Positions 20,776-27,462 of a stretch of 36,420 nt of DNA are shown here, in pieces. The notes beneath the pieces are model-generated. The model had not been told where the DNA came from and did not search any database. It worked only from the letters and a program-made list of their open reading frames with translations. Within the stretch, counting starts at the first letter, position 1. Every line of letters starts with the position of its first letter. The position numbers and the translations under genes are program-made. The stretch is from Pluralibacter gergoviae ATCC 33028 = NBRC 105706 (GTDB lineage: Bacteria > Pseudomonadota > Gammaproteobacteria > Enterobacterales > Enterobacteriaceae): NCBI RefSeq assembly GCF_001598855.1, contig NZ_BCZS01000039.1, positions 1 to 36,420 on the forward strand, read 5' to 3'.

Positions 20776-20869
20776 AAGTCTACTCAAGTCCACTAAAACC
20801 CCTTATAATCAGCATTTGTCGCTCTCTTTAGTCTCTCAACGTCTACTGGCGTATCTCAAAATCTACACT
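20776..20869 (+). repeat. Candidate integrase arm-type sites
   Basis: Tandem 10-base repeats AAGTCTACTC and AAGTCCACTA (20776-20795) are followed by related copies ACGTCTACTG near 20839 and AAATCTACAC near 20859. Short direct repeats between an att site and its integrase gene are typical arm-type binding sites; the function is inferred. Confidence 0.4.
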
Positions 20870-20874
20870 TTTTT

Positions 20875-20923
20875 GGGGGTACTTATGGGGGTATTTGCTG
20901 TTCGGTCATGCTGAGGTACCCCC
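20875..20923 (+). promoter_or_regulatory. GGGGGTAC repeats before the integrase start
   Basis: GGGGGTAC (20875-20882) and GGGGGTA (20887-20893) are direct repeats. GTACCCCC (20916-20923) is the exact inverse of the first and ends just before the integrase ATG at 20926. The inverted pair could form an operator or sequester the ribosome-binding region. Confidence 0.4.
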
Positions 20924-20925
20924 AG

Positions 20926-22140
20926 ATGAAACTTAATGCGCGCCAGGTTGAGACTGCTAAACCACAGGAAAAGCCATATAAGCTGGCAGATGGTGGCGGT
21001 CTTTACCTTCTCGTTAAACCTAACGGTGGGCGTTACTGGCGGCTCAAGTATCGGATTGCCGGGAAAGAGAAGCTATTAGCTCTGGGAGTGTACCCCGACG
21101 TAACTTTGGCAGATGCCCGGGCTAAACGTGATGAAGCAAAAAGGGGTATCGCTGGGGGTACCGATCCCAATGAAACGAAACGAGAGAAGAAAGCGACCCT
21201 GGAGGCACAAACAAAAAACACCTTTCAGGAGATCGCCTGTGAGTGGCATAGCAGCAAGTTAAAAAAATGGTCTGCTGGATATGCCTCCGACATCATGGAG
21301 GCCTTCAATAAGGATGTCTTTCCGTACATAGGCAAAAAGCCAATAGCTGAAATAAAACCGCTGGAGCTGCTTAATGTGCTTCGCCGTATGGAGGGGAGGG
21401 GCGCGACAGAGAAGGCAAAGAAGGTCAGACAGCGCTGCGGTGAAGTTTTTCGTTATGCTATCGTGACTGGCCGCGCTGAGTATAATCCTGCTCCCGACCT
21501 AACCAGCGCAATGCAAGGCCACGAGTCGAGTCATTATCCATTTCTTACAGCTAAGGAGTTACCCGACTTCTTCCACGCGTTATCTGGTTATTCTGGCAGT
21601 CAGCTGGTGGTAATGGCGGCCCGGCTGCTAATCATCACTGGATTACGAACTGGAGAGCTACGCGGCTCCCTATGGAGTGAAATTGATTTAGCCAAAGCCA
21701 CTTGGGAAATACCTGCTGAACGGATGAAGATGCGCAGGCCTCACGTGGTGCCGCTATCTAGCCAGGCTTTAACTCTTATCGGGCAAATCAAGGAGCTGAC
21801 CGGCAATTACCCATTGATATTTCCTGGCCGGAACGACCCGCGCAAAACAATGAGCGAAGCCAGCATAAACCAAGTCTTTAAGCGTATTGGTTATCACGGA
21901 AAAGTCACGGGCCACGGCTTCCGCCATACCATGAGCACCATTCTGCACGAGCAGGGGTATAACACCGCGTGGATTGAAACGCAGCTGGCGCACGTCGATA
22001 AGAACTCCATTCGTGGCACCTACAACCATGCGCAGTATCTCGACGGCCGCCGGGAAATGCTTCAATGGTATGCCGACTATATGGAGGCGCTGGAGAACGG
22101 CGGGAAGGTGGTGCATGGATTGTTTGAAAAGCGAGCATAA
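20926..22140 (+). CDS. int: Tyrosine integrase, P4 family
   Basis: This site-specific recombinase inserts and excises the element at thrW. The 404-residue product has the N-terminal DUF4102-type arm-binding region (LADGGGLYLLVKPNGGRYW), a core-binding domain (about residues 100-190) and the catalytic domain. Catalytic residues visible are Arg in ITGLRTGEL, the HGFRH box, His in LAHVD and the nucleophile Tyr in GTYNHAQY. The start is placed at MKLNARQVETAKP, the usual start of this family; an in-frame ATG six codons upstream also exists. No dedicated excisionase is obvious, but AlpA-like proteins often serve in this role. Confidence 0.95.
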   Translation: MKLNARQVETAKPQEKPYKLADGGGLYLLVKPNGGRYWRLKYRIAGKEKLLALGVYPDVTLADARAKRDEAKRGIAGGTDPNETKREKKATLEAQTKNTFQEIACEWHSSKLKKWSAGYASDIMEAFNKDVFPYIGKKPIAEIKPLELLNVLRRMEGRGATEKAKKVRQRCGEVFRYAIVTGRAEYNPAPDLTSAMQGHESSHYPFLTAKELPDFFHALSGYSGSQLVVMAARLLIITGLRTGELRGSLWSEIDLAKATWEIPAERMKMRRPHVVPLSSQALTLIGQIKELTGNYPLIFPGRNDPRKTMSEASINQVFKRIGYHGKVTGHGFRHTMSTILHEQGYNTAWIETQLAHVDKNSIRGTYNHAQYLDGRREMLQWYADYMEALENGGKVVHGLFEKRA

Positions 22141-22581
22141 CGCACTGGACATGCAAACAGTAGTGATCTATATTGCACCTTAGTGGACGTTTAATGCTCT
22201 TTAATAACACGGCCCTGTGAATACACAGGACTTTGGCCCTGAAAAAGGGCGAAATCCTTGAAATATTCATAAGTTGGCTGTGAGCGGCTCGCTGTTAAAG
22301 CGAGTGATTGACCTAGTGTCGTGATGGAACTGTGCTCTTTAAAAATCAGCCGCCTACCGAAGACGGGGGCACACACCACAAGCGCATCACCATGTGCGCT
22401 CATATAGTGATTTACTAACGTGCCCTTTTAAAATTTTGGCTGTGGCTGAATAAGTTTTGACTCATCTATACGAAAACATTTTTTAATAAAAATTATTTTT
22501 TTATAGTCATGCTTTTGGAAAATATAAGAGCGTATTTTCCTGTGAGCACTTTTTAAAAGTCATTCTCTTTAAAAAATAAAG

Positions 22582-22596
22582 CCTCAGAATCTGAGG
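22582..22596. repeat. 15-base palindrome CCTCAGA-A-TCTGAGG
   Basis: Perfect 7-bp inverted repeat with a one-base centre in an AT-rich stretch 180 bases before the AlpA gene. Such a short dyad is typical of a repressor operator; the protein partner is unknown. Confidence 0.45.
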
Positions 22597-22646
22597 GGAA
22601 ACGTAACTTGTTGTATCTGTAAAATCCGGTCTTGAAATCTCATTAA

Positions 22647-22688
22647 CCACACATGCATGCATGTTGTGGCTTTTGTCGTACCTATAAT
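22647..22688 (+). promoter_or_regulatory. Candidate AlpA promoter with overlapping palindromic operator
   Basis: A perfect TATAAT (22683-22688) lies 74 bases before the AlpA start. The expected -35 position (22660-22665) is covered by the 14-base palindrome ACATGCATGCATGT (22651-22664), itself flanked by CCAC (22647-22650) and GTGG (22666-22669). A dyad over the -35 region suggests control by a DNA-binding regulator. Confidence 0.5.
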
Positions 22689-22762
22689 TTGGAATCAACA
22701 ATAAACCTGCCATTTGATGGTTAGGTTCTTTTGTTGTGCCCGCAGCATAAGGCGTTATTTAT

Positions 22763-22966
22763 ATGACTCAACCAAAGAAGTTAATACGCTTTTCAGAAGC
22801 ACTAGATCGTACCGGCTATGGCAGGTCATGGCTTTACAAACTCATTGCACAGCAGCGTTTTCCGCAGCCCGTTAAAATCGGTTCTCGCTCAATAGCGTTC
22901 GTAGAAAGTGAAGTTGACGAGTGGATTAATCAACGAATCGCTGAATCGCGCGGTGAGGTGGCCTGA
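22763..22966 (+). CDS. AlpA-family transcriptional regulator
   Basis: This 67-residue protein is a winged-helix/MerR-like DNA-binding regulator of the AlpA (Phage_AlpA) family. Visible are LIRFSEALDRTGYGRSWLYKLIAQQRFPQPVKIGSRSIAFVESEVDEWI, the helix-turn-helix and wing. In P4-like and PICI-type satellites, AlpA-type proteins activate replication genes or help excision. Its stop overlaps the next start (TGATG), so the two genes are coupled. Confidence 0.9.
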   Translation: MTQPKKLIRFSEALDRTGYGRSWLYKLIAQQRFPQPVKIGSRSIAFVESEVDEWINQRIAESRGEVA

Positions 22967-23400
22967 TGGAAAAAGAAAACCGCCCCGTACAGCAGGCGGC
23001 TAACTCAGATACTCGCGGATCTGATGTTACGCCACCAGCACGCACCGTTCAAGCACCACGCCGCACCCCGAAGAAGCATCGCGCCCGCGTCTATATGCTG
23101 CGCACCGGCGTAGAGGGATGGACTGAAAACGACATCCTGCACCAGTGCCGCCTCTCGTCAGGAAGGAATTACGCAACTGAGTTAATCCGTGCGCTGGATA
23201 TTAATCTTGAACGTATCCAAGAAAAGAACCCGGATGGTATCGGCGCACATCTGCGCTACCGATTCGCCTGCCGCGCTGACGTTCTGAAGGTTATCCAATA
23301 CGTCAATCATATGGCCGCCATTAATCAGCACCAAGGCCTTTCTGCGCAGGACATTACCGACATTCTGAACCTCTACCCGGACAACTTCACCGCCGCATAA
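22966..23400 (+). CDS. Unknown protein downstream of AlpA
   Basis: This 144-residue protein is not recognised. The N-terminal 45 residues are polar and proline/arginine-rich (a likely disordered, basic segment, ARTVQAPRRTPKKHRARVY). The remainder looks helical and soluble, with no signal peptide or membrane segment. It starts within the AlpA stop codon (ATG overlapping TGA) and ends 13 bases before the antirepressor gene, so it belongs to the same early operon. A DNA-binding or regulatory role is possible from its basic segment and position but is not shown. Confidence 0.75.
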   Translation: MEKENRPVQQAANSDTRGSDVTPPARTVQAPRRTPKKHRARVYMLRTGVEGWTENDILHQCRLSSGRNYATELIRALDINLERIQEKNPDGIGAHLRYRFACRADVLKVIQYVNHMAAINQHQGLSAQDITDILNLYPDNFTAA

Positions 23401-23413
23401 CGGAGCAGACAAA

Positions 23414-24223
23414 ATGAAAATTGAAAATATGACCTTAACCGGTCAGGGCATCGCTCAATCTAAAGCCAGCCAGAGCGACATTTCCAGTAATGACTTTGCC
23501 GCAATTGTTCCTGTTATTTCCGGCCAGATTGGCGGTCGTGAAACCAATATTGCAAGCGCCAGAGCGTTACATAAAGCGTTAGGTGTTGGCCGTGACTTCA
23601 CGAACTGGATTAAAGGGCGCATTGACCGTTACGGATTTATCGCAGGAACCGATTTTATCCGTGTTGAAAATTTGAGCACGCCAAAACGGGCGAGCACAAA
23701 AAACCGGCAACAGGTAGAGCATGACTATCTGCTGTCGCTGGATATGGCAAAGGAAGTGGCAATGGTCGAGCGCAACGAACAGGGCCGCGCCGTTCGCCGC
23801 TACTTTATCCAGTGCGAGGAAGCGCTAAGCCTCAGTGCGCCGGAAATTGCCGCTAAGTACCGCCGCCAGCTCAGGGCCCGCATTGGTGCCGCCAACCTCT
23901 TTAAGCCGATGTGCGCCGCTCTGGAGGCTGCCCGCGCAGAGCTGGGGAAAGAGACTCAAACCCGGCATTACAGCAACGAGAGCAACATGATTGCCCGTAT
24001 CGTCCTGGGCGGAATGACGGCAAAGCAGTGGGCGCAGGTGAACGGAATTGCCGGTGAGCCGCGCGATAGCATGAACGCCGGGCAGCTTGAGCACCTCAGC
24101 TATCTGGAGGGAACCAACATCACGCTGATTGATATGGGTATGGAGTACGACCAGCGCAAATCGGAACTAACCCGCCTCTCTCAGCGTTGGCTGGCAAAGC
24201 GTCTGGAGGTGTCTCATGACTAA
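23414..24223 (+). CDS. AntA/AntB-type phage antirepressor
   Basis: The 269-residue protein has an AntA-type domain at about residues 35-135: INIASARALHKALGVGRDFTNWIKGRI, FIAGTDFI, and DYLLSLDMAKEVAMVERNEQGRAVRRYFIQCEE. These are the hallmarks of antirepressors that inactivate phage repressors. The C-terminal half (residues 140-269) is helical and of unknown type, perhaps the part specifying the target. In a satellite such a protein may relieve its own repression or a helper prophage's repression. It overlaps the next gene by 8 bases. Confidence 0.88.
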   Translation: MKIENMTLTGQGIAQSKASQSDISSNDFAAIVPVISGQIGGRETNIASARALHKALGVGRDFTNWIKGRIDRYGFIAGTDFIRVENLSTPKRASTKNRQQVEHDYLLSLDMAKEVAMVERNEQGRAVRRYFIQCEEALSLSAPEIAAKYRRQLRARIGAANLFKPMCAALEAARAELGKETQTRHYSNESNMIARIVLGGMTAKQWAQVNGIAGEPRDSMNAGQLEHLSYLEGTNITLIDMGMEYDQRKSELTRLSQRWLAKRLEVSHD

Positions 24224-24395
24224 GCCCACCAGCTTACCCATCCCGGATCGCACCTACCGAGACGCTCACGGGCAGGTAGTGAGCGTTGTATCTGTGGGGC
24301 ACAACCGCGTGACGTTCTACCGTAAGGGCTACCAGTTCCCCTGCGTACAGCCCGTAGAGCGCTTCCTGAAGGAGTTTACGGAGGTGGCGCAATGA
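24216..24395 (+). CDS. DUF4222 family protein
   Basis: A 59-residue protein. The stretch NRVTFYRKGYQFPCVQPVERFLKEFTEV matches the DUF4222 pattern (aromatic-rich, GY-x-PC-QP-RF-K-F) of small proteins common in enterobacterial prophages. Function is unknown. It starts inside the antirepressor gene (8-base overlap) and ends in an ATGA overlap with the next gene. Confidence 0.75.
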   Translation: MTKPTSLPIPDRTYRDAHGQVVSVVSVGHNRVTFYRKGYQFPCVQPVERFLKEFTEVAQ

Positions 24396-24937
24396 ATGCC
24401 GTCCAGAGTAAGGGCTTGCCACTGGCTGGCCGCAAAACAATGAACCTCAGTTCAACTAAGGGCCATCCTGACAAGCCTCATATCGAACCCGACGTTAACG
24501 GGCTGCCCCTGTCGATGGTAGACCAGTGGCAGGAGTACCCGACGAAACGCACCTTTGCCGTTTCTGTACCTACAGAGCTGCGCCGCCGGTATTACCCGAA
24601 TGACGCCGCATTTAGCCAGGCGATGCGCAAGACCGGTTATGTGCCGGTACGCACCCGTAAGCTGACGGGGAAGCAGTCCAGCATCTGGCTATACCGTGTA
24701 ACGGGGAATGATAAAGAGGTATGCACAGCAGAACCCGCGCTGCGCAAGGCTTCCGCGCCTGTTGTCCAGACCATGACGAAGCCGCATCCGTGGTTTAAAC
24801 GGGTGGCTCTCGATGGGAAATGGCAGCACGTCTACGCCGACCACATCCCCCTGCTGACGAAGAAACGTCACCGGGTTGATGGTGTACGCGTACAGGGGTA
24901 TAGCGCCGTCGGGCTGACTGTCGAGGTGATTGCATGA
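24392..24937 (+). CDS. Unknown phage-type protein
   Basis: A 181-residue protein not recognised. It shows a possible small domain, KRTFAVSVPTELRRRYYPNDAAFSQAMRKTGYVPVRTRKLTGKQSSIWLYR, that is basic and could contact nucleic acid, and has no signal or membrane segment. The start overlaps the DUF4222 stop (ATGA) and the end overlaps the Ash-like start (ATGATG), so it lies inside the coupled early operon. Confidence 0.7.
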   Translation: MNAVQSKGLPLAGRKTMNLSSTKGHPDKPHIEPDVNGLPLSMVDQWQEYPTKRTFAVSVPTELRRRYYPNDAAFSQAMRKTGYVPVRTRKLTGKQSSIWLYRVTGNDKEVCTAEPALRKASAPVVQTMTKPHPWFKRVALDGKWQHVYADHIPLLTKKRHRVDGVRVQGYSAVGLTVEVIA

Positions 24938-25719
24938 TGAGTTCCTGCAACAGTATGCGCGCGGAAGTTTTCGGCGCAGTACGCGCGCGCGAAGATGAAT
25001 TTCTTGAGTCCATAAAAAAGGGCTTGCGGACTGCTGGCGTCCCGGTCTATGGTTATAGCGCATCAGCAAAATCTGGTGCCGGGCGTAGGAACCCGGTATT
25101 CTCGTCGGCGACACAGACGCCAATTGCGTCTTTTTTTGTGTCGGGCTATCGCACACCCCAATTTCGCGGTTATATCCGTAAAGTATCAATGGTGGCGCTG
25201 GCAGGGCAGCCTTCGGGCTGGCCGGTATCCGATGAGGCCGGTATTCCTACCCCTGTTAGCGTCACCACCAATCAGAGTGTAGGAACTCCGGTGGTGACTA
25301 ACATCACTCATCGGAGGCTGCCATCATGGCTACCAACCCTACCCAAAAAACGCAATTTATCTGGATTATCGCAGCAGTTCGACGCGATATGCCGACAATT
25401 TCCGCAAAAATTCACCACATCGCAGCATCGTCAGAGCACGAAGCTCGCCGCTCACTGGCACGGGATCACGTCTGTTTTTTCGCTGGACGCATCCGTGTGG
25501 AGGTGGCTCATGCTTAAAACATACGACCTCCCTTATGACCCGCTGGAGCGCATTAACCACCTGATTGCGATTATCGACCTGATGGCTGATATCGTCGGCA
25601 CCGAATCGGATAGCCGTGATGACTATCTGGCTGCGCTGGCAGAAATGCTGTCAGTGGCTACGCGCGACCTTTACAGCACCATGCAGTGTAACCAGTTGCC
25701 GGAGGTGGCCCATGCGTAA
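24934..25719 (+). CDS. Ash-family-like protein, reading through overlapping genes
   Basis: This 261-codon frame contains a stretch typical of the phage Ash protein family (VSMVALAGQPSGWPVSDEAG, about residues 84-105), a family found in P4-like satellites. Only about residues 1-130 look like Ash. From about residue 131 it runs through the Icd-like gene in another frame, and the last 69 codons are identical to a separately startable gene at 25510. The frame also contains an RNA hairpin-terminator region (25077-25143). The long product may be real or a result of missing stop codons; a shorter Ash has no stop of its own here. Confidence 0.6.
   Translation: MMSSCNSMRAEVFGAVRAREDEFLESIKKGLRTAGVPVYGYSASAKSGAGRRNPVFSSATQTPIASFFVSGYRTPQFRGYIRKVSMVALAGQPSGWPVSDEAGIPTPVSVTTNQSVGTPVVTNITHRRLPSWLPTLPKKRNLSGLSQQFDAICRQFPQKFTTSQHRQSTKLAAHWHGITSVFSLDASVWRWLMLKTYDLPYDPLERINHLIAIIDLMADIVGTESDSRDDYLAALAEMLSVATRDLYSTMQCNQLPEVAHA
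25077..25143 (+). ncRNA. Candidate P4 CI/P1 C4-like leader RNA with terminator
   Basis: Hairpin 1: 25077-25083 (TGCCGGG) pairs with 25092-25098 (CCCGGTA, one G-T) around the loop CGTAGGAA. Hairpin 2: AGACGC (25115-25120) pairs with GCGTCT (25126-25131) around CAATT and runs into TTTTTTT, an intrinsic terminator. CGACACA (25109-25115) and TGTGTCG (25137-25143) can close an outer stem. Location within an immunity/Ash region and the GTAGGAA loop resemble P4 CI and P1 C4 antisense RNAs; the family assignment is an inference. Confidence 0.5.
25261..25298 (+). promoter_or_regulatory. Second hairpin with GTAGGA loop, before the Icd-like gene
   Basis: GTCACCACC (25261-25269) and GGTGGTGAC (25290-25298) form a perfect 9-bp outer stem. 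GAGT (25275-25278) and ACTC (25285-25288) form an inner stem presenting GTAGGA. It ends 15 bases before the GGAGG of the Icd-like gene, so folding or antisense pairing could affect its translation or transcription. Confidence 0.5.
25326..25517 (+). CDS. Icd-like host cell division inhibitor
   Basis: This 63-residue protein matches the family commonly annotated as host cell division inhibitor Icd-like, found in enterobacterial prophages and P4-like elements. Characteristic are MATNPTQKTQFIWIIAAVRRDMP, HHIAASSEHEARRSLARDHVCFFAGRIRVEVAHA. GGAGG lies 8 bases before the ATG. The name derives from P1 Icd; division inhibition by this particular family is not shown here. It lies in a different frame inside the Ash-like open frame and ends in an 8-base overlap with the next gene. 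Confidence 0.8.
   Translation: MATNPTQKTQFIWIIAAVRRDMPTISAKIHHIAASSEHEARRSLARDHVCFFAGRIRVEVAHA
25510..25719 (+). CDS. Small unknown protein coupled to the Icd-like gene
   Basis: A 69-residue acidic, helical protein (MLKTYDLPYDPLERINHLIAIIDLMADIVG...). The ATG overlaps the Icd-like stop (ATGCTTAA), with GGAGGTGG just upstream, the typical arrangement in such operons. The same codons also form the C-terminal end of the Ash-like frame, so the protein could be made alone or as a fusion. Function unknown. Confidence 0.7.
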   Translation: MLKTYDLPYDPLERINHLIAIIDLMADIVGTESDSRDDYLAALAEMLSVATRDLYSTMQCNQLPEVAHA

Positions 25720-25891
25720 CTACTTCCGCATCACTGGTTACGGCGTCAACAGGCGCGGCCTGACCGTCGGTCTCCGCTACGAAATCACATCCTCAGACAC
25801 CAAAGCAGCTAAGGCCCACGCAATGCTACAGGCCCAGCGTGAAGGGCTTTCTCACATTCGCATTACCCGAGTTCAGGAGGTGGCAGCATGA
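25712..25891 (+). CDS. Small unknown phage protein (59 residues)
   Basis: Start set at MRNYFRITGYGVNRRGL, where the ATG overlaps the previous stop by 8 bases and GGAGG lies 6 bases upstream. The protein looks like a compact alpha/beta fold (ITGYGVNRRGLTVGLRYEITSSDTKAAKAHAMLQAQREGLSHIRITRVQEV). No function recognised. Its stop overlaps the next start (ATGA). Confidence 0.7.
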   Translation: MRNYFRITGYGVNRRGLTVGLRYEITSSDTKAAKAHAMLQAQREGLSHIRITRVQEVAA

Positions 25892-26085
25892 GCCATGAAA
25901 TCACCCTTGAGCAGGCAGCAGAACGCGCCTGCCAGGCAGAAACTATCTGCCGACTGATGGAAAGCTATCCCCACCGCTTTGAAGACAGCGAGATTACTGC
26001 TATGGCGTCACTGTTACAGCGTCTTACGGGGAGTTTGGCTTCCTGGCTCATTGAGGAACAGGCACAGCGCGGGGGCAAAGCATGA
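25888..26085 (+). CDS. Small unknown phage protein (65 residues)
   Basis: A mostly helical, Glu/Ala-rich protein (MSHEITLEQAAERACQAETICRLMESYPHRFEDSEI...). It has ATGA overlaps at both ends with its neighbours, and GAGGTGG lies before the start. Function unknown; its size, helical content and position resemble accessory ORFs of prophage early operons. Confidence 0.65.
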   Translation: MSHEITLEQAAERACQAETICRLMESYPHRFEDSEITAMASLLQRLTGSLASWLIEEQAQRGGKA

Positions 26086-26297
26086 GTCCGGTATCTCTTT
26101 CTGACGCTAAGTGCCGCATTCAGCAGGCGCAGGAAATGCTTTCCCTCTGGCTGGAAGCAACAGCAAATGACGACCGTACCGCAAATCTGTTGGGTGGATT
26201 ACTCACCCTGCTGGAAGGCATACCCGACGTAATGGACGCCGCAGAGGGGGAATTGTGCGCGATGGATGCGCTGAAACGCTCAGGAGGCAAGGCATGA
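26082..26297 (+). CDS. Small unknown phage protein (71 residues)
   Basis: A helical acidic protein (MSPVSLSDAKCRIQQAQEMLSLWLEATANDDRTANLLGGLLTLLEGIPDVMDAAEGEL...). It overlaps the previous gene by ATGA and the next by ATGA. It has weak resemblance in pattern to its two flanking genes (short helical proteins ending in a polar tail), which suggests duplication, but this is only an impression. Confidence 0.65.
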   Translation: MSPVSLSDAKCRIQQAQEMLSLWLEATANDDRTANLLGGLLTLLEGIPDVMDAAEGELCAMDALKRSGGKA

Positions 26298-26473
26298 AGA
26301 ACGAATCTAAAACCGAACGCGACCTGGCGGCGCAGGATGCGCTGACGAAGATAACGGCGCTGCTGAAGGCCGCGCAGTGGCTCACCAGTACCGAAGATGA
26401 AAAAGGGCTGATGCTGGAGCTGATTGGTGCCGCTGAGGATGTTGCTACCCGCGCACTGGAGGACTGCCAATGA
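26294..26473 (+). CDS. Small unknown phage protein (59 residues)
   Basis: Start chosen at MKNESKTERDLAAQDALTKI because its ATG overlaps the previous TGA and AGGAGG lies 8 bases upstream; a further upstream ATG would extend into the previous gene. It is a single helical domain (ALLKAAQWLTSTEDEKGLMLELIGAAEDVATRALEDCQ). Function unknown. It ends in an ATGA overlap with the next gene. Confidence 0.65.
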   Translation: MKNESKTERDLAAQDALTKITALLKAAQWLTSTEDEKGLMLELIGAAEDVATRALEDCQ

Positions 26474-27105
26474 GCAATTTAATCGCGTTCCCCGGCACTT
26501 CGCTGGAGGCAAGGCAAACCCATGCTGAGGCCACTCCTGACGGGATTAACGTCATGGAAATGAACGCCGATGGCGTTTATCAGTATGTACGCATGGTGGG
26601 TTACTCCACAGCAATCAGGCAGCTTGATAACGGCGCTTACGACGAAGATTTAAGCAGCGGTATGGCGATGGTTCAGGCGCTATTGGCCGCAATGGATAAA
26701 GGGTATTACACCCCATCTGAAGAGCTGGAACTGCTGATGCGGCGCTGGTTAGTGGCCGCGGTATTCATTATCGAGCAGATGGCGAAAAACGGCACGACGG
26801 AGGCCGTTAATCTGGATGGTGAGCTAAAAACTGCTGCCATTTACGCAGGCCAAAACGGTGCGATGACGATTTTCCCCAGAGCTGAAAGGCTGACCCTGGC
26901 GAATCATATCGAAGCGCTGGCGCTGGAGCATTACGGCGAGGCAGGTAACCAGCTGGCGATTGAAGTTTACATGGCGATGGTTGAGGTGCCTGAAGGGGTA
27001 ATGAGGCTGTCCGAAAGCGCCTCAGCAATGCTTTCAGCACATCATGATGATTTTATCCGCACCCTTAACCACGATGGGATGCCACCAAAGCCGACAACGC
27101 ACTGA
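26470..27105 (+). CDS. Unknown phage-type protein (211 residues)
   Basis: A soluble, mainly helical protein, not recognised. There is no signal peptide, membrane segment or obvious catalytic motif. Residues 40-100 (GYSTAIRQLDNGAYDEDLSSGMAMVQALLAAMDKGYYTPSEELELLMRRWLVAAVFIIEQMAKNG) look like a helical bundle. It starts in an ATGA overlap and precedes the GTG-started next gene by 9 bases. By position it belongs to the pre-replication block of the element. Confidence 0.65.
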   Translation: MSNLIAFPGTSLEARQTHAEATPDGINVMEMNADGVYQYVRMVGYSTAIRQLDNGAYDEDLSSGMAMVQALLAAMDKGYYTPSEELELLMRRWLVAAVFIIEQMAKNGTTEAVNLDGELKTAAIYAGQNGAMTIFPRAERLTLANHIEALALEHYGEAGNQLAIEVYMAMVEVPEGVMRLSESASAMLSAHHDDFIRTLNHDGMPPKPTTH

Positions 27106-27114
27106 GGGGGCCGC

Positions 27115-27462
27115 GTGATTACTAAAAACTTTCGACTTAACGCGCTGGCGAACCAGTACGCAGCGGCACTGTATAACCACGTCACCGCCACCAGCGGCGG
27201 CGAGTATTTCATGATTGATGCGGGCGGCGAGTCTGTCCGGGTGAACATTCTGGGCGGCGTAAAGGGAATGCGTGACCTGGTGGACGGATACGCGCTGGAG
27301 GCACTGAAGGGCCACTATCCGGCTGGCAGATGGGAATCTGTCGGCGTGACCTTCCTTTCCCGCTGCGTGAATGCGGGCGGCCTGACTGATACCGGCATTG
27401 AGATATGGGGCAGCATGGTTAACGACATGGGCGCAACGATCGCCGGGGGTGAACATGCGTAA
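27115..27462 (+). CDS. Unknown protein preceding the primase
   Basis: A 115-residue protein starting with GTG (MITKNFRLNALANQYAAALYNHV), with GAGGGGG upstream. It has an alpha/beta appearance (EYFMIDAGGESVRVNILGGVKGMRDLVDGYALEALKG) and no recognised family. Its last 8 bases overlap the primase start, so the two are likely coupled and may act together in replication. Confidence 0.7.
   Translation: MITKNFRLNALANQYAAALYNHVTATSGGEYFMIDAGGESVRVNILGGVKGMRDLVDGYALEALKGHYPAGRWESVGVTFLSRCVNAGGLTDTGIEIWGSMVNDMGATIAGGEHA

Larger units (their letters stand above)
22141..22762. other. AT-rich control region between int and the AlpA gene
   Basis: These 622 bases hold no convincing gene. They contain two boxA-like sequences TGCTCTTTAA (22195-22204, 22333-22342), hairpins at 22214-22229 (CCTGTG/CACAGG), 22236-22250 (GCCCT/AGGGC), 22288-22304 (CTCGCT/AGCGAG) and 22381-22400 (AGCGCA/TGCGCT), a 15-base palindrome at 22582-22596, and a palindrome plus -10 box near 22647-22688. 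The right half is markedly AT-rich. It is probably the regulatory switch of the element. Confidence 0.6.

Noticed and set aside
22191..22403. 70-codon minus-strand frame between int and alpA
   Set aside because: It covers the hairpins and boxA-like sequences, and it has no ribosome-binding site or family resemblance.
27398..27454. Upstream ATG of the primase-helicase
   Set aside because: It adds 19 residues encoded inside the previous gene. The ATG at 27455 has a strong GGGGGT and the typical overlap.
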